64,000 nt of DNA from Tsukamurella spumae. GTDB taxonomy: Bacteria > Actinomycetota > Actinomycetes > Mycobacteriales > Mycobacteriaceae. Made by a program: the position numbers and the translations under genes. This document shows, in pieces, positions 54,118 through 62,717 of this stretch. Numbering within the stretch: position 1 is the first letter of the stretch; each line of letters starts with the position of its first letter. The notes under the pieces were generated by a model, which had not been told where the DNA came from, did not search any database, and saw nothing but the letters and a program-made list of their open reading frames with translations. The stretch is from assembly GCF_012396015.1 (NCBI RefSeq), contig NZ_JAAXOQ010000014.1:46687-110686 (forward strand), given 5' to 3'.

Positions 54118-55010
54118 ACGCCGCCCGGCCCCGCCGACTGGGGGAGATCTACCGATCCGCAGTGGGGGTCATCCGCGCGAATCCCCGGCCCACGCTGGGG
54201 TTGGCCGCGGTGTCGATCGGCTCCATCGCCCTCCTCGGTGTGCTCGCGCGGCTGCCGCTCGTCGGCGCCGAACAGGTCGTCCCGGACGCGGACCGCGATA
54301 CCAGGCAGGTCCTCGTGGTGCTCGGCGTCTACCCCGCGAGCGCGATGCTGGTGACCCTGGTGTGGATCCTCGCCAGTGTCGTCGTCACCGCGGTCGGGTC
54401 CGTGGTGGCCCACCGGTATCTCACGGACCGCACGACCTCCCTGCGTCGCGCCTGGACCGAAGCGCGCCCGCGGCTGGTCGCCGCATTCGGGCTCGGCGTG
54501 CTGGACGTCGTCGTCGTGCTCACGCCGATCGGGCTGGCGGTCGCGGCCTCGATCGGCCTCGCGGTCCGGGCGGGACCGGACCTCGTGCGGGTCACGACGA
54601 CGGTGCTGCTCGTGCTCGCGGCGCTCGCCGTGCTCGCGGTGCTCCCGACGCTGGTGATCGCGGGGCCGATGCTCGTCATCGAGAAGTTGCGGCCCGTCGA
54701 CGCGCTGTGGCGTGCCGCTGCCCTGCAGCGCACGGGGTTCTGGCGGCTGCTGCGCCGGGTGATCTGCACGTATCTGGTGGTCACCGCGGTCTCGGCCCTG
54801 ATCGGTCTGCCGTTCTCCCTCGCCGCGTACGCGACCCGCCCGCCGGGCGGCGACGTGGCCGCGCAGAGCCTCGCGAGCCTGCTGTTCGTGAACGCGGGGT
54901 GGGTGCTCGGCCAGATCGCGGTCGTGCCCTTCCTCATCGCCACGAACGCCCTGCTGTACAGCGATCAGCGGGCGCGGGCCGAGTCCGCCGCCCCGACCGG
55001 GGGTGCGTAG
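54114..55010 (+). CDS. Polytopic membrane protein, probable CTG start
   Basis: A protein of about 298 residues with six spans, of the type often annotated as glycerophosphoryl diester phosphodiesterase membrane-domain proteins; no enzyme motif is present. The conserved N-terminal block RPRRLGEIYRSAVGVIRANP precedes the first GTG (54162), so the start must lie upstream. The only other classical start is GTG 54030, 88 bases inside the previous gene. CTG 54114 overlaps the preceding TGA as CTGA and has GAGG seven bases upstream, so I prefer it. The gene is coupled to the PLDc_N gene. Confidence 0.7.
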   Translation: MNAARPRRLGEIYRSAVGVIRANPRPTLGLAAVSIGSIALLGVLARLPLVGAEQVVPDADRDTRQVLVVLGVYPASAMLVTLVWILASVVVTAVGSVVAHRYLTDRTTSLRRAWTEARPRLVAAFGLGVLDVVVVLTPIGLAVAASIGLAVRAGPDLVRVTTTVLLVLAALAVLAVLPTLVIAGPMLVIEKLRPVDALWRAAALQRTGFWRLLRRVICTYLVVTAVSALIGLPFSLAAYATRPPGGDVAAQSLASLLFVNAGWVLGQIAVVPFLIATNALLYSDQRARAESAAPTGGA

Positions 55011-55109
55011 ACGGGACTTGAGTCGCGTCCTGTTGTATGGCGGCGGCCGACGATTCGGGCGTAGGGCGTAGGCCCGTCCCTGACGCGTTCGACGACTCAT
55101 ACTGACGAC

Positions 55110-55697
55110 ATGCAGGCTGAACCGTGGTTGGTCGTGATCGACTTTCAGGAGATCTTCGCTCGGCCGGACAGTGGATGGTTCGTGCCGCGGTACGCCGACG
55201 CCGCTGCCGCGACTGTCGAGCTGTTGCCGCGCTTCGGTGACCGTGTGGTGTTCACTCGCTTCGTCGCGCCGAGCACGCCGACCGGAGCGTGGATCGACTA
55301 CTACGAGAAGTGGCCGTTCGCACTCGTTTCCGAAGCCGACCCGCTCTACGACCTGAGCGCGGAGTTCGCGTCGAACCGACATGCGGTGGTGAGCCTGACC
55401 ACGCTCGGCAAGTGGGGTCCCGAGTTGGAGGCCGCAGTGCACGGCAGTCGCGACGTGGTCCTCGTCGGCGTCTCGACCGACTGTTGCGTGCTCTCGACGG
55501 CACTCGCCGCGGCCGACGCGGGGGTTCGTGTGCGCGTCGTCGCGGACGCCTGCGCGGGTGTCAGCGATGAGGATCACCGGCGAGCGCTGGACGTGATGAG
55601 GCTGTACGCACCGCTGATCGACATCACCAGTGGTGCTGAGTTGACCGGCGTGGCGACCGAGGCCACGGACACCGCAGTTCGTTCGTGGAGCCGATGA
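55110..55697 (+). CDS. Isochorismatase-family cysteine hydrolase
   Basis: A 195-residue hydrolase with the expected catalytic triad: Asp11 (VVIDFQE), Lys101 (TLGKWG) and Cys126 (GVSTDCCVLS), the latter after the cis-peptide position. The family includes nicotinamidases and related amidases; substrate unknown. CATACT plus six bases precede the ATG. The last codons (TGG AGC CGA TGA) lie within the 3' end of the tRNA-Gly gene on the other strand, so the protein's C-terminus is formed by tRNA sequence. Base composition looks less GC-rich than the neighbours, which may indicate acquisition next to the tRNA. Confidence 0.86.
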   Translation: MQAEPWLVVIDFQEIFARPDSGWFVPRYADAAAATVELLPRFGDRVVFTRFVAPSTPTGAWIDYYEKWPFALVSEADPLYDLSAEFASNRHAVVSLTTLGKWGPELEAAVHGSRDVVLVGVSTDCCVLSTALAAADAGVRVRVVADACAGVSDEDHRRALDVMRLYAPLIDITSGAELTGVATEATDTAVRSWSR

Positions 55698-55759
55698 CGG
55701 GAATCGAACCCGCGCTACCTGCTTGGGAAGCAGGAGTTCTACCATTGAACTACATCGGC
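55686..55759 (-). tRNA. tRNA-Gly (anticodon CCC), CCA encoded
   Basis: Read on the minus strand, a seven-base acceptor stem GCCGATG pairs with CATCGGC. The anticodon stem CCTGC/GCAGG encloses TTCCCAA (anticodon CCC), and the T-loop is TTCGATT. The discriminator T and CCA are present. The 3' twelve bases overlap the isochorismatase-type gene. Confidence 0.93.
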
Positions 55760-55763
55760 AGTC

Positions 55764-55789
55764 GCGGCACCGTCGTCCGACGGGGCCGC
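55764..55789 (-). terminator. Hairpin downstream of the amino acid permease
   Basis: CCGTCG and CGACGG around TC, extended by GCGGC/GCCGC arms, between the permease stop and the tRNA gene on the same strand. Confidence 0.6.
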
Positions 55790-55836
55790 GCGTACCGGCA
55801 ACACTAGCACGGCGCACCGTCGGACCAGGGGACCGG

Positions 55837-57198
55837 TCAGGGCTTCACGGACGTGCGCGGGGCCACCCACAGGCGGTACGTGACGAGCAGCGCCGCGAGC
55901 CACGCGAAGCCCACCACGAGCGCGACGAGGGTGTCGTGCTCGAAGGCCATGAGCACGGTCACGAACAGTAGGAATCCGATGGCGAACAGCTGCCCGTAGG
56001 GCCACAGCGGCACGGGGAACCGCAGCTGCGCGACCTCCTCGGCGGGGAGCGAGACCCGCTGGCGGTACTGGGAGGCGAGGATCATCAGCCACACGAAGAC
56101 CGTCGCGAAGGTGGCGATCGAGGCGATCACCACGAAGACGTCCTCGGGGATCAGATAGTTGAGCAGGACACCCACGAGCAGCGCGCCGGTCATGATCACC
56201 ACGGTCATCCAGGGCACGCCGTTCGCGGTCGTGCGCCGCATGATCGCGGGCGCCTGCCCCTGCTGGGCCATGCCGAACATCATCCGGCCGGCACCGAAGA
56301 TGTCGCTGTTGATCGCCGACAGTGCCGCCGTGATCACCACGACGTTGAGCACGTGCGCCGCGGGCGCGACGCCGAGGGCCTGGAAGATCTGCACGAACGG
56401 GCTGGACTCGCTGCTGATCCGCGTCCACGGGATGACGGCCATGATCACCGCGAGCGCTAGGACGTAGAACAACCCGATCCGTACCGGCACGGTGTTGATC
56501 GCCTTCGGGATCGTGCGCTCCGGATCCTCCGCCTCCGCCGCGGTCAGGCCGATGATCTCCGACCCTCCGAACGCGAACACGACCAGCACGAAGCAGCTCA
56601 GGAAGCCGCCGAAGCCGGTCGCGAAGAAGCCGCCGTGCGCGTACAGGTTGCTCAGTCCCTGATCGGTGTCGTGCATGCCGAAGCCGAAGATCAGCACAGC
56701 GACGCCGCCGGCGATCATGGCGACGATCGCCGCGATCTTCACCAGTGTCAGCCAGAACTCGACCTCGCCGAACACGCGCACCCGCATCAGGTTCAACGCG
56801 GCGATGAAGAAGATCACCGCGAGTACCCAGATCCACTTCGGCACATGGGGGAACCACGTTCCCATGTAGACGGCGAACGCCGTGACATCCGCGATGCACA
56901 CGAAGACCATCTCGAAGACGTACATCCAGCCGGTGAGGAATCCCGCCCGCGGGCCGAGTGCGGACGAGGCGTAGTCGCCGAACGAGCCCTGTGGCCGCCG
57001 CACCGCCATCTCGCCGAGTGCCCGCAGCACGAGGTAGATCACCACGCCGCCGATCAGGTAGGCGAGCAGGACGGCAGGGCCGGCCGCCTGGATCGCGGCC
57101 GCCGAGCCGTAGAACAGGCCCGTCCCGATCGCCGAGCCGAGCGCGATGAACCGGATGTGCCGCGCGGTGAGGCCGCGGCGGAGGGGAGTGTCGGTCAC
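55837..57198 (-). CDS. Amino acid permease (APC superfamily, AAT family)
   Basis: A 453-residue transporter with 12 spans. The N-terminal [23 protein letters not shown] is the family signature at the substrate-binding first span (quoted in part: [15 protein letters not shown]). It also has the conserved [21 protein letters not shown] segment (quoted in part: [16 protein letters not shown]). It is closest in pattern to GABA/aromatic/asparagine permeases such as GabP and CycA. Specific substrate not predictable. GTG 57198 with GATACT eight bases upstream is the likely start; it diverges from dcd with 67 bases between. Confidence 0.92.
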   Translation of the reverse strand: MTDTPLRRGLTARHIRFIALGSAIGTGLFYGSAAAIQAAGPAVLLAYLIGGVVIYLVLRALGEMAVRRPQGSFGDYASSALGPRAGFLTGWMYVFEMVFVCIADVTAFAVYMGTWFPHVPKWIWVLAVIFFIAALNLMRVRVFGEVEFWLTLVKIAAIVAMIAGGVAVLIFGFGMHDTDQGLSNLYAHGGFFATGFGGFLSCFVLVVFAFGGSEIIGLTAAEAEDPERTIPKAINTVPVRIGLFYVLALAVIMAVIPWTRISSESSPFVQIFQALGVAPAAHVLNVVVITAALSAINSDIFGAGRMMFGMAQQGQAPAIMRRTTANGVPWMTVVIMTGALLVGVLLNYLIPEDVFVVIASIATFATVFVWLMILASQYRQRVSLPAEEVAQLRFPVPLWPYGQLFAIGFLLFVTVLMAFEHDTLVALVVGFAWLAALLVTYRLWVAPRTSVKP

Positions 57199-57252
57199 GA
57201 AGAGGCAGTATCCCCGATCCGGGGTGCACTCTCGCGCACCGCCGCCCTGCCC

Positions 57253-57258
57253 TACGCT
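57253..57258 (+). promoter_or_regulatory. -10 box TACGCT for dcd, leaderless
   Basis: TACGCT followed by GAACCCC and GTG 57266. Confidence 0.5.
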
Positions 57259-57265
57259 GAACCCC

Positions 57266-57832
57266 GTGCTGCTCTCCGATCGTGACATCCGCGCCCATGT
57301 GGAATCCGGCCGCCTGGGGATCGATCCGTTCGACCCGCAGATGGTGCAGCCGTCCAGCGTGGACGTGCGGCTCGACGGCCTGTTCCGCGTGTTCAACAAC
57401 ACGCGCTACACCCACATCGACCCCAAGCAGCGGCAGGACGAGCTGACCACGCTGGTCGAGCCCGCACCGGGGGAGCCCTTCGTGCTGCACCCCGGCGAGT
57501 TCGTGCTCGGTTCCACGCTCGAGGTGTGCTCGCTGCCCGACGACCTGGCCGGCCGCCTCGAGGGCAAGTCCTCACTCGGCCGGCTGGGCCTGCTTACCCA
57601 CTCGACCGCCGGATTCATCGACCCGGGCTTCTCCGGTCACATCACGCTGGAGCTGTCCAACGTCGCGAACCTGCCGATCACGTTGTGGCCGGGCATGAAG
57701 ATCGGCCAGCTGTGCCTGTTCCGCCTCACCAGTCCGGCGGAGAACCCCTACGGCAGTTCGGCCGTGGGCTCGAAGTACCAGGGGCAGCGCGGCCCGACCC
57801 CGTCGAAGGCGTACCTGAACTTCCAGAGCTGA
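57266..57832 (+). CDS. dcd: dCTP deaminase (probably bifunctional dCTP deaminase/dUTPase)
   Basis: A 188-residue trimeric enzyme that deaminates dCTP to dUTP, and in M. tuberculosis also hydrolyses dUTP to dUMP. The active-site stretch [23 protein letters not shown] sequence is present (quoted: [10 protein letters not shown] and [14 protein letters not shown]), with the conserved Ser, Arg and Glu (ITLEL). The C-terminal [14 protein letters not shown] closes over the active site. The length is close to Rv0321. The start is a leaderless GTG. A hairpin follows the stop. Confidence 0.95.
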   Translation: MLLSDRDIRAHVESGRLGIDPFDPQMVQPSSVDVRLDGLFRVFNNTRYTHIDPKQRQDELTTLVEPAPGEPFVLHPGEFVLGSTLEVCSLPDDLAGRLEGKSSLGRLGLLTHSTAGFIDPGFSGHITLELSNVANLPITLWPGMKIGQLCLFRLTSPAENPYGSSAVGSKYQGQRGPTPSKAYLNFQS

Positions 57833-57836
57833 TTCC

Positions 57837-57875
57837 GCGGTCGGTTTCCCACGGAAACCGCAGGAAACCGACCGC
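57837..57875. terminator. Hairpin with two alternative pairings between dcd and the YibE/F gene
   Basis: The outer arms 57837-57849 and 57863-57875 pair perfectly over 13 bases. The first arm can instead pair with GGAAACCG inside the loop (57853-57860), giving two exclusive hairpins between convergent genes. Confidence 0.75.
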
Positions 57876-57890
57876 AGTCGCGAGCCTCGT

Positions 57891-59738
57891 TCAGTCGGCG
57901 GAGTGCCTACCCCGACGGCGGGGCTCCTGCGGCGCGCGCTGGGGCGGGTCGGGCACGATCGGAGCGCGCTGGGGCGGGTCCGGCAGGATCGGTGCGCGCG
58001 GCTGCGGGTCCGGTGCGCGCTGGGGCGGGTCCGGCAGGACCGGAGGACGCGGCTGCGGGCGCGGCGGAGCGGGAATCGGCTCGTCCGGCAGCCGCCGCCG
58101 CCCGGGCTGCTGCGTCTCGGGCAGTGAGGTCTCCGATTCCTGCCGGGCGGGAGCCGGACTCTGCGAGGGCGCGCGTCGGGCCGGGGACTGCGCCGGACTC
58201 TGCTGCGCGACGGGCGCGACGGGCGCGACGGGCGCGACGGGCGCGACGGAGTCCGGTCCGGCACCGTCGGCGATCTCCGGGGCGGCCGGCGCCGTGGCGC
58301 GGGCGGCGGCGCGACGCTCCCGCACCCGGATCTCGGAGGGGTCGGTGTCGGGGTGGCTCTCCGCGTACCGCTTGGCGGCCTCCGCACTGACGGCGGCCCG
58401 TTTCGGCTTCGCCAGCAGCACCGCGATCGCGGTGGTCAGCGGCACGGACAGCGCCAGGCCGATGCCGCCGACGAACGCGCGGACCAGCTCGATCGCCACG
58501 GAATCGGACGTGAGTACCTGACCCAGCGGCCGGCCCGCGATCGAGAACAGCAGCAGCAGCGGCAGCGCGGTGCCGACGTACGCGAAGACCAGCGTGTACA
58601 CCGTCGAGGCGATGTGATCGCGGCCGACGCGCATGGCCGCGAGGAAGGTCCGGCGCCGCGAGGACTTGGGCGAGAGCTTCGCCAGCTCGAAGGTCGCCGA
58701 GGCCTGGGTGATGGTCACGTCGTTGAGCACGCCCAGGGCGCCGATGATGAATCCGGCCAGCAGGACACCGGAGATCGACACGGTGGTCGCGTAGGCCTGC
58801 AGGTTCGTCGAGTCCTCATTGCTCAAGCCCGTGACCTGTGTGGTCAGCGTGGCGAGCCACGCGAGCACGCCGCACACGGCCAGCGCGCACAGTGTGCCCA
58901 GTAGGGCCGCCGAGGTTCTCAGCGACACCCCGTGCGCGAGGTAGAGCACGACGTACAGGATCACCGCGGAGGCCACCATCGCGACCCACACGGCGGAATT
59001 GCCGTCCAGGATCGAGGGCAGGGCGAACAGCACGATCACCGCGCCCGACAGTGCGAGCCCGATGAGTGCGCGCAGGCCGCGCCACTGCGCGACCGCGATG
59101 ACGACCGCCGCGAACACCAGGCCCCACACCCACAGCGACACGCCGCGCGAGTAGTCGTAGAAGGCGTAGTTCGAGGGCGAGCCCGCCACGCCGCCGCCGT
59201 TGGCGCTGATCAGGATCTTGGTGCCGGGCGACAGGTCGGGCTGTCCGGTGCCCGGGGTGGCCGGGCGCGACAGGTCGATCCCGGAGGGCTGCGCCGAGGT
59301 GCTCTGTCCCGGCACGGCGGAGACGTTGGTGCGCTGAGTGCCGATCGAGAACATCGTCCACTTGCCCGAGTCCGGGCCGCTGGTGATCTGCACCGAGCTG
59401 TTGAGGCAGCCACCGTCGGCGTTGAGGAGCGGATGCGGCTGCGTGTCGCTGACCTGGCCGTTCCCGGTCGGCGTGAAGTCGCAGTCGCCGACCATCTGCT
59501 CCGCGACGACGCCCTTCGACAGGTTCGGCGTCTGCGGGCCGCCGGGCACGCTGACCCGCAGGTGCGACGGCCACAGCACGATCAGCCCCGCGAGGACGGC
59601 GACGCCGATGACCGCGAGCAGGCCGACCACGATGCGCGAGGCCCATTTGCCCAGCGAGATGTTGGCCAGCGAATGGTTGTGCACGTGCGCGGCGGCGGCG
59701 TGCACGTCGTCGTGGTCGTGGTCGTGGTCGGCTGTCAC
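57891..59738 (-). CDS. YibE/F-like membrane protein with His-rich N-terminus and proline-rich tail
   Basis: A 615-residue protein. Residues 4-22 are His/Asp-rich (DHDHDHDD), then comes one span near 35-58 and an extracytoplasmic part to about 215. Seven or so spans to about 455 carry the YibE/F signatures GVLNDVTITQASATFEL and HIASTVYTLVFAYVG. The cytoplasmic tail of about 160 residues is proline-rich with repeats (four VAP units, encoded by a nine-base tandem repeat at 58211-58246, and several PDPPQRAP units). YibE/F proteins are putative transporters of unknown substrate. The GTG start follows TAGGGT (59750-59745) and six bases. Confidence 0.86.
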   Translation of the reverse strand: MTADHDHDHDDVHAAAAHVHNHSLANISLGKWASRIVVGLLAVIGVAVLAGLIVLWPSHLRVSVPGGPQTPNLSKGVVAEQMVGDCDFTPTGNGQVSDTQPHPLLNADGGCLNSSVQITSGPDSGKWTMFSIGTQRTNVSAVPGQSTSAQPSGIDLSRPATPGTGQPDLSPGTKILISANGGGVAGSPSNYAFYDYSRGVSLWVWGLVFAAVVIAVAQWRGLRALIGLALSGAVIVLFALPSILDGNSAVWVAMVASAVILYVVLYLAHGVSLRTSAALLGTLCALAVCGVLAWLATLTTQVTGLSNEDSTNLQAYATTVSISGVLLAGFIIGALGVLNDVTITQASATFELAKLSPKSSRRRTFLAAMRVGRDHIASTVYTLVFAYVGTALPLLLLFSIAGRPLGQVLTSDSVAIELVRAFVGGIGLALSVPLTTAIAVLLAKPKRAAVSAEAAKRYAESHPDTDPSEIRVRERRAAARATAPAAPEIADGAGPDSVAPVAPVAPVAPVAQQSPAQSPARRAPSQSPAPARQESETSLPETQQPGRRRLPDEPIPAPPRPQPRPPVLPDPPQRAPDPQPRAPILPDPPQRAPIVPDPPQRAPQEPRRRGRHSAD

Positions 59739-59747
59739 GCCGCCACC

Positions 59748-61004
59748 CTACTTCTGCTTGTACGAACTGAGGAAGTTGCCGAACCGATCGAGAGCTTCGG
59801 CCAGGTCACGGGCCCACGGGAGCGTCACAACGCGCAGGTGGTCCGGCGTCGGCCAGTTGAATCCGGTGCCCTGGACCAGCAGGATCTTCTCCTGATTGAG
59901 CAGGTCGAGGACCATCTGCTCGTCGTCGCGGATCTCGTGCACGTTCGGGTCCAGCTTCGGGAAGGCGTAGAGCGCGCCCTGCGGCTTCACGCAGCTGACA
60001 CCGTCGATCGCGTTGAGCTTCTGGTGGGCGACGTCGCGCTGTTCCAGTAGCCGCCCGCCGGGCAGGATCAGGTCGTTGATCGATTGGTATCCGCCGAGCG
60101 CCACCTGGATCGCGTGCTGGGCGGGGACGTTGGGGCACAGTCGCGTCGACGCGAGCAGCGTCAGCCCCTCGATGAAGCCCGACGCGTGCTCCTTGGGGCC
60201 GGTCAGCACCATCCAGCCGGCGCGGTAGCCGCATACCCGGTACGCCTTGGACAGGCCGTTGAACGTGCACACCAGCAGGTCCGGGGCGAGCTCGGCGATG
60301 GAGATGTGCTGCGCACCGTCGTAGAGGATCCGGTCGTAGATCTCGTCGGCGAGGACGAGGAGCGAGTGCTTGCGCGCCACCTCGACGATCTGCTGCAGCG
60401 TCTCGCGGGAGTAGACGGCGCCGGTGGGGTTGTTCGGATTGATCACGACGATCGCCTTGGTGCGCGGCGTGATCCTCGCCTCGATGTCCTCGACGGACGG
60501 GTTCCAGCCGTTCTCCTCGTCGCACAGGTAGTGGACGGGGGTACCGCCGGCCAGCGAGGTCATGGCCGTCCAGAGCGGGTAGTCGGGGGCGGGGATGAGC
60601 ACCTCGTCGCCGTTGTTGAGCAGCGCCTGCAGGGTCATCGTGATGAGCTCGGAGACCCCGTTGCCGAGGTAGACATCGCCGATGTCGAAGTACGGGAAGT
60701 CCTGGACCTCCTCGTAGCGCGTGACCACGGCCCGCCGCGCGGAGGCGATGCCCTGCGATTCGCTGTAGCCCTGCGAGACGGGCAGCGCGTGGATCATGTC
60801 GCGGACGATGGAGTCCGGTGCCTCGAAGCCGAAGGTCGCCGGGTTGCCGATGTTCAGCTTGAGGATGCGGTGCCCCTGCGCCTCGAGCCGAGCCGCCTGT
60901 GCCACCACGGGTCCACGGATCTCGTACAGCACGTTCTGCAGCTTGGCGGACTGCTCGAGCGGCTTGAGTTCGGTGCGGATGTGGGGCACATGCGGTCGGC
61001 TCAT
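59748..61004 (-). CDS. alaA: Alanine/aspartate-type aminotransferase (AlaA/AspC, Rv0337c-like)
   Basis: A 418-residue class I PLP aminotransferase. NPNNPTGAVYS, LADEIYDRI and the Schiff-base Lys in NGLSKAYRVCGYR are all present, and FNWPTPDHLRVV-type C-terminal sequence contains the carboxylate-binding Arg. It resembles AlaA, which makes alanine from pyruvate and glutamate; the M. tuberculosis homologue is named aspC. The ATG at 61004 lies three bases after the stop of the upstream permease gene, so the two are likely cotranscribed, which links neither function in an obvious way. Confidence 0.92.
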   Translation of the reverse strand: MSRPHVPHIRTELKPLEQSAKLQNVLYEIRGPVVAQAARLEAQGHRILKLNIGNPATFGFEAPDSIVRDMIHALPVSQGYSESQGIASARRAVVTRYEEVQDFPYFDIGDVYLGNGVSELITMTLQALLNNGDEVLIPAPDYPLWTAMTSLAGGTPVHYLCDEENGWNPSVEDIEARITPRTKAIVVINPNNPTGAVYSRETLQQIVEVARKHSLLVLADEIYDRILYDGAQHISIAELAPDLLVCTFNGLSKAYRVCGYRAGWMVLTGPKEHASGFIEGLTLLASTRLCPNVPAQHAIQVALGGYQSINDLILPGGRLLEQRDVAHQKLNAIDGVSCVKPQGALYAFPKLDPNVHEIRDDEQMVLDLLNQEKILLVQGTGFNWPTPDHLRVVTLPWARDLAEALDRFGNFLSSYKQK

Positions 61005-61007
61005 GGG

Positions 61008-62015
61008 CTATATCGTCGCAGGTTCCAGCAAATCCTTTTCCGACGGTGCGCCGCCCTGCGCCCGGCGCCTCGCCGCGCCGATCACGAGCAGCGCGTACCC
61101 CACCGCGATCCAGGCGGCGAGCACCACGTACGCGGCACCGGCTCCCGCGCCGACCAGGCCACCGTCGGCGAAGTAAGCCGCGCTGCGCAGGGCCGTGCCC
61201 GTGGCGCCGATGGGCAGGATCTGGCCGAGGACGCCCCAGATGTGCGGCAGGAACTCCGGCGGCATCGCGATCCCGGCCATCGGCATCCCGATCAGCATGA
61301 ACAGCAGTGCCGCGGGGGTGATGCCCTTGTTGCCGAACAGGGAGACCAGCCCCGCCACCACCGCCCCGATCGCGAGCATGCCCGCGCTCATGGCCAGCCA
61401 CTGGCCCCAGAAGCCGCCGGGCAGCACGCCGATCCCCATGGCGGCCCCCACGGCCGCCGCGCCGATGATCGCCGCGCCGATGGGCAGCGCCACCGCCACG
61501 ACCTTCGGGTGGCCGGCGATCAGCACCGTCACCATGGCCAGTGCCATCCCGGAGAGGAAGACGGGCAGCACGATGGCACCGAAGCCGGCGCCGCGGGGGT
61601 CGTCGGCGGACAACGGCGCGACGTCGACGGTCCGGACGTCCTGGCCCTGGGTCAGCCCGGTGGCCATCTGGGTGATCATGGGCGCGACGGCGGGCGAGGC
61701 GCCGGTCGCGATGACGGCCCGCGTCGGGGTGCCCGGCGATCCGGGCGCGATGCCGCCGTAGACCTTGCGGTCCTTCGCGGCCTGGATCAGCTCCGCCTCG
61801 GTGGCGTACGAGTGCACCTCGAAGCCGCCGGGCTGCTGGGCGTCGAGCCGCTGCTCGACCTGCTGCGCGATCGCGGCGGGGCCGACCACTCCGATCGGGA
61901 GGTCGTGCGGCTTGCCGTGCGAGGCGGGCCCGGTGAACAGCAGGACGATCAGGGGAATGGCGATGGCCAGCCCGGCGAACACCGCGGCCAGCTTCGCGTG
62001 GGACTTGCTGCTCAT
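61008..62015 (-). CDS. ABC-2-type/YhgE-like membrane protein
   Basis: A 335-residue protein with an N-terminal span (8-28), an extracytoplasmic domain of about 130 residues, and five or six spans after residue 150, ending in a short cytoplasmic tail. The layout is that of ABC-2 or half-length YhgE permeases; no ATPase gene is adjacent. ATG 62015 has GGAGGTG seven bases upstream. Two TCAACG-type palindromes in the gap to the divergent TetR gene suggest repression, as for an efflux component. The first gene of a unit with the aminotransferase. Confidence 0.78.
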   Translation of the reverse strand: MSSKSHAKLAAVFAGLAIAIPLIVLLFTGPASHGKPHDLPIGVVGPAAIAQQVEQRLDAQQPGGFEVHSYATEAELIQAAKDRKVYGGIAPGSPGTPTRAVIATGASPAVAPMITQMATGLTQGQDVRTVDVAPLSADDPRGAGFGAIVLPVFLSGMALAMVTVLIAGHPKVVAVALPIGAAIIGAAAVGAAMGIGVLPGGFWGQWLAMSAGMLAIGAVVAGLVSLFGNKGITPAALLFMLIGMPMAGIAMPPEFLPHIWGVLGQILPIGATGTALRSAAYFADGGLVGAGAGAAYVVLAAWIAVGYALLVIGAARRRAQGGAPSEKDLLEPATI

Positions 62016-62036
62016 GGTGGAGCACCTCCGAGTAAC

Positions 62037-62050
62037 TCAACGTTCGATGA
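62037..62050. promoter_or_regulatory. Operator TCAACGTTCGATGA
   Basis: One-mismatch version of TCAACG-N2-CGTTGA, just upstream of the permease ribosome site. Confidence 0.55.
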
Positions 62051-62080
62051 AACGAAGACTACGACCGCGGACCGCAGAAG

Positions 62081-62094
62081 TCAACGGGCGTTGA
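62081..62094. promoter_or_regulatory. Operator TCAACGGGCGTTGA
   Basis: Perfect palindrome ahead of the TetR -10 box TAGGCT (62103-62108), which is followed by six bases and ATG 62115. Confidence 0.65.
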
Positions 62095-62114
62095 AATACT
62101 GCTAGGCTGACGGT

Positions 62115-62696
62115 ATGGCCACGGGCAGACGGGCGGGCACGAGCACCGCCAAGGCGGACATCCTCGAGGCGGCGCGGGAGCTCTTCGCCGAGATGGGCTA
62201 CGACCGCACCACGATCCGCGCCATCGCGACGCGCGCCGGTGTCGACGTCGCGCTGGTCTCGTACTACTACGGCAACAAGAAGGGGCTGTTCCGGGGCGTG
62301 ATGAGCATGCCCGTCGATCCGGAGGAGATCTTCACCGCGGCGCTCGTCGGCCCGCGGGACGGCGTGGGGGAGCGGCTGGTCCGGGCCGCGCTCTCGATCT
62401 GGGAGGGGCGGGAGACCACCGACGCCTTCCGCGCCCTGTTGCGCGGCGCGATCAGCGCGGACGAGGGCGCGGTCAACACCTTCGGCGAGTTCCTGTCCTC
62501 GGTGATGATCCCCACGCTGACGACGCACGCGGGGATCGACATCACGACGGCGCGCGTGGTGGCCAGCACGATGTTCGGGCTGGCCTTCCTCCGCTACCTG
62601 ATCGCCGCGCCGCTGTTCCAGGCGCCGACGGCTGACGAGCTGGTGACCGCCTACGGTGCCGCGATCCAGAACATCATCGACGGCGCCGCCGGCTGA
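62115..62696 (+). CDS. TetR-family regulator of the divergent permease
   Basis: A 193-residue TetR protein. Its helix-turn-helix covers about residues 20-60 (TTIRAIATRAGVDVALVSYY, then YGNKKGLF), and its C-terminal domain is of the TetR_C_17-like type seen in many actinobacterial repressors. The ATG is leaderless (TAGGCT plus six bases). Two matching palindromes in the 99-base divergent gap make this regulator the natural repressor of the permease-aminotransferase unit and of itself. Ligand unknown. Confidence 0.88.
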   Translation: MATGRRAGTSTAKADILEAARELFAEMGYDRTTIRAIATRAGVDVALVSYYYGNKKGLFRGVMSMPVDPEEIFTAALVGPRDGVGERLVRAALSIWEGRETTDAFRALLRGAISADEGAVNTFGEFLSSVMIPTLTTHAGIDITTARVVASTMFGLAFLRYLIAAPLFQAPTADELVTAYGAAIQNIIDGAAG

Positions 62697-62717
62697 CCGT
62701 TCGGCGGATCGGCCCGG

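Noticed and set aside
55014..55036. A second attachment-site copy of the tRNA-Gly T-arm
   Set aside because: Similarity is short and gapped; chance is a sufficient explanation without comparative data.
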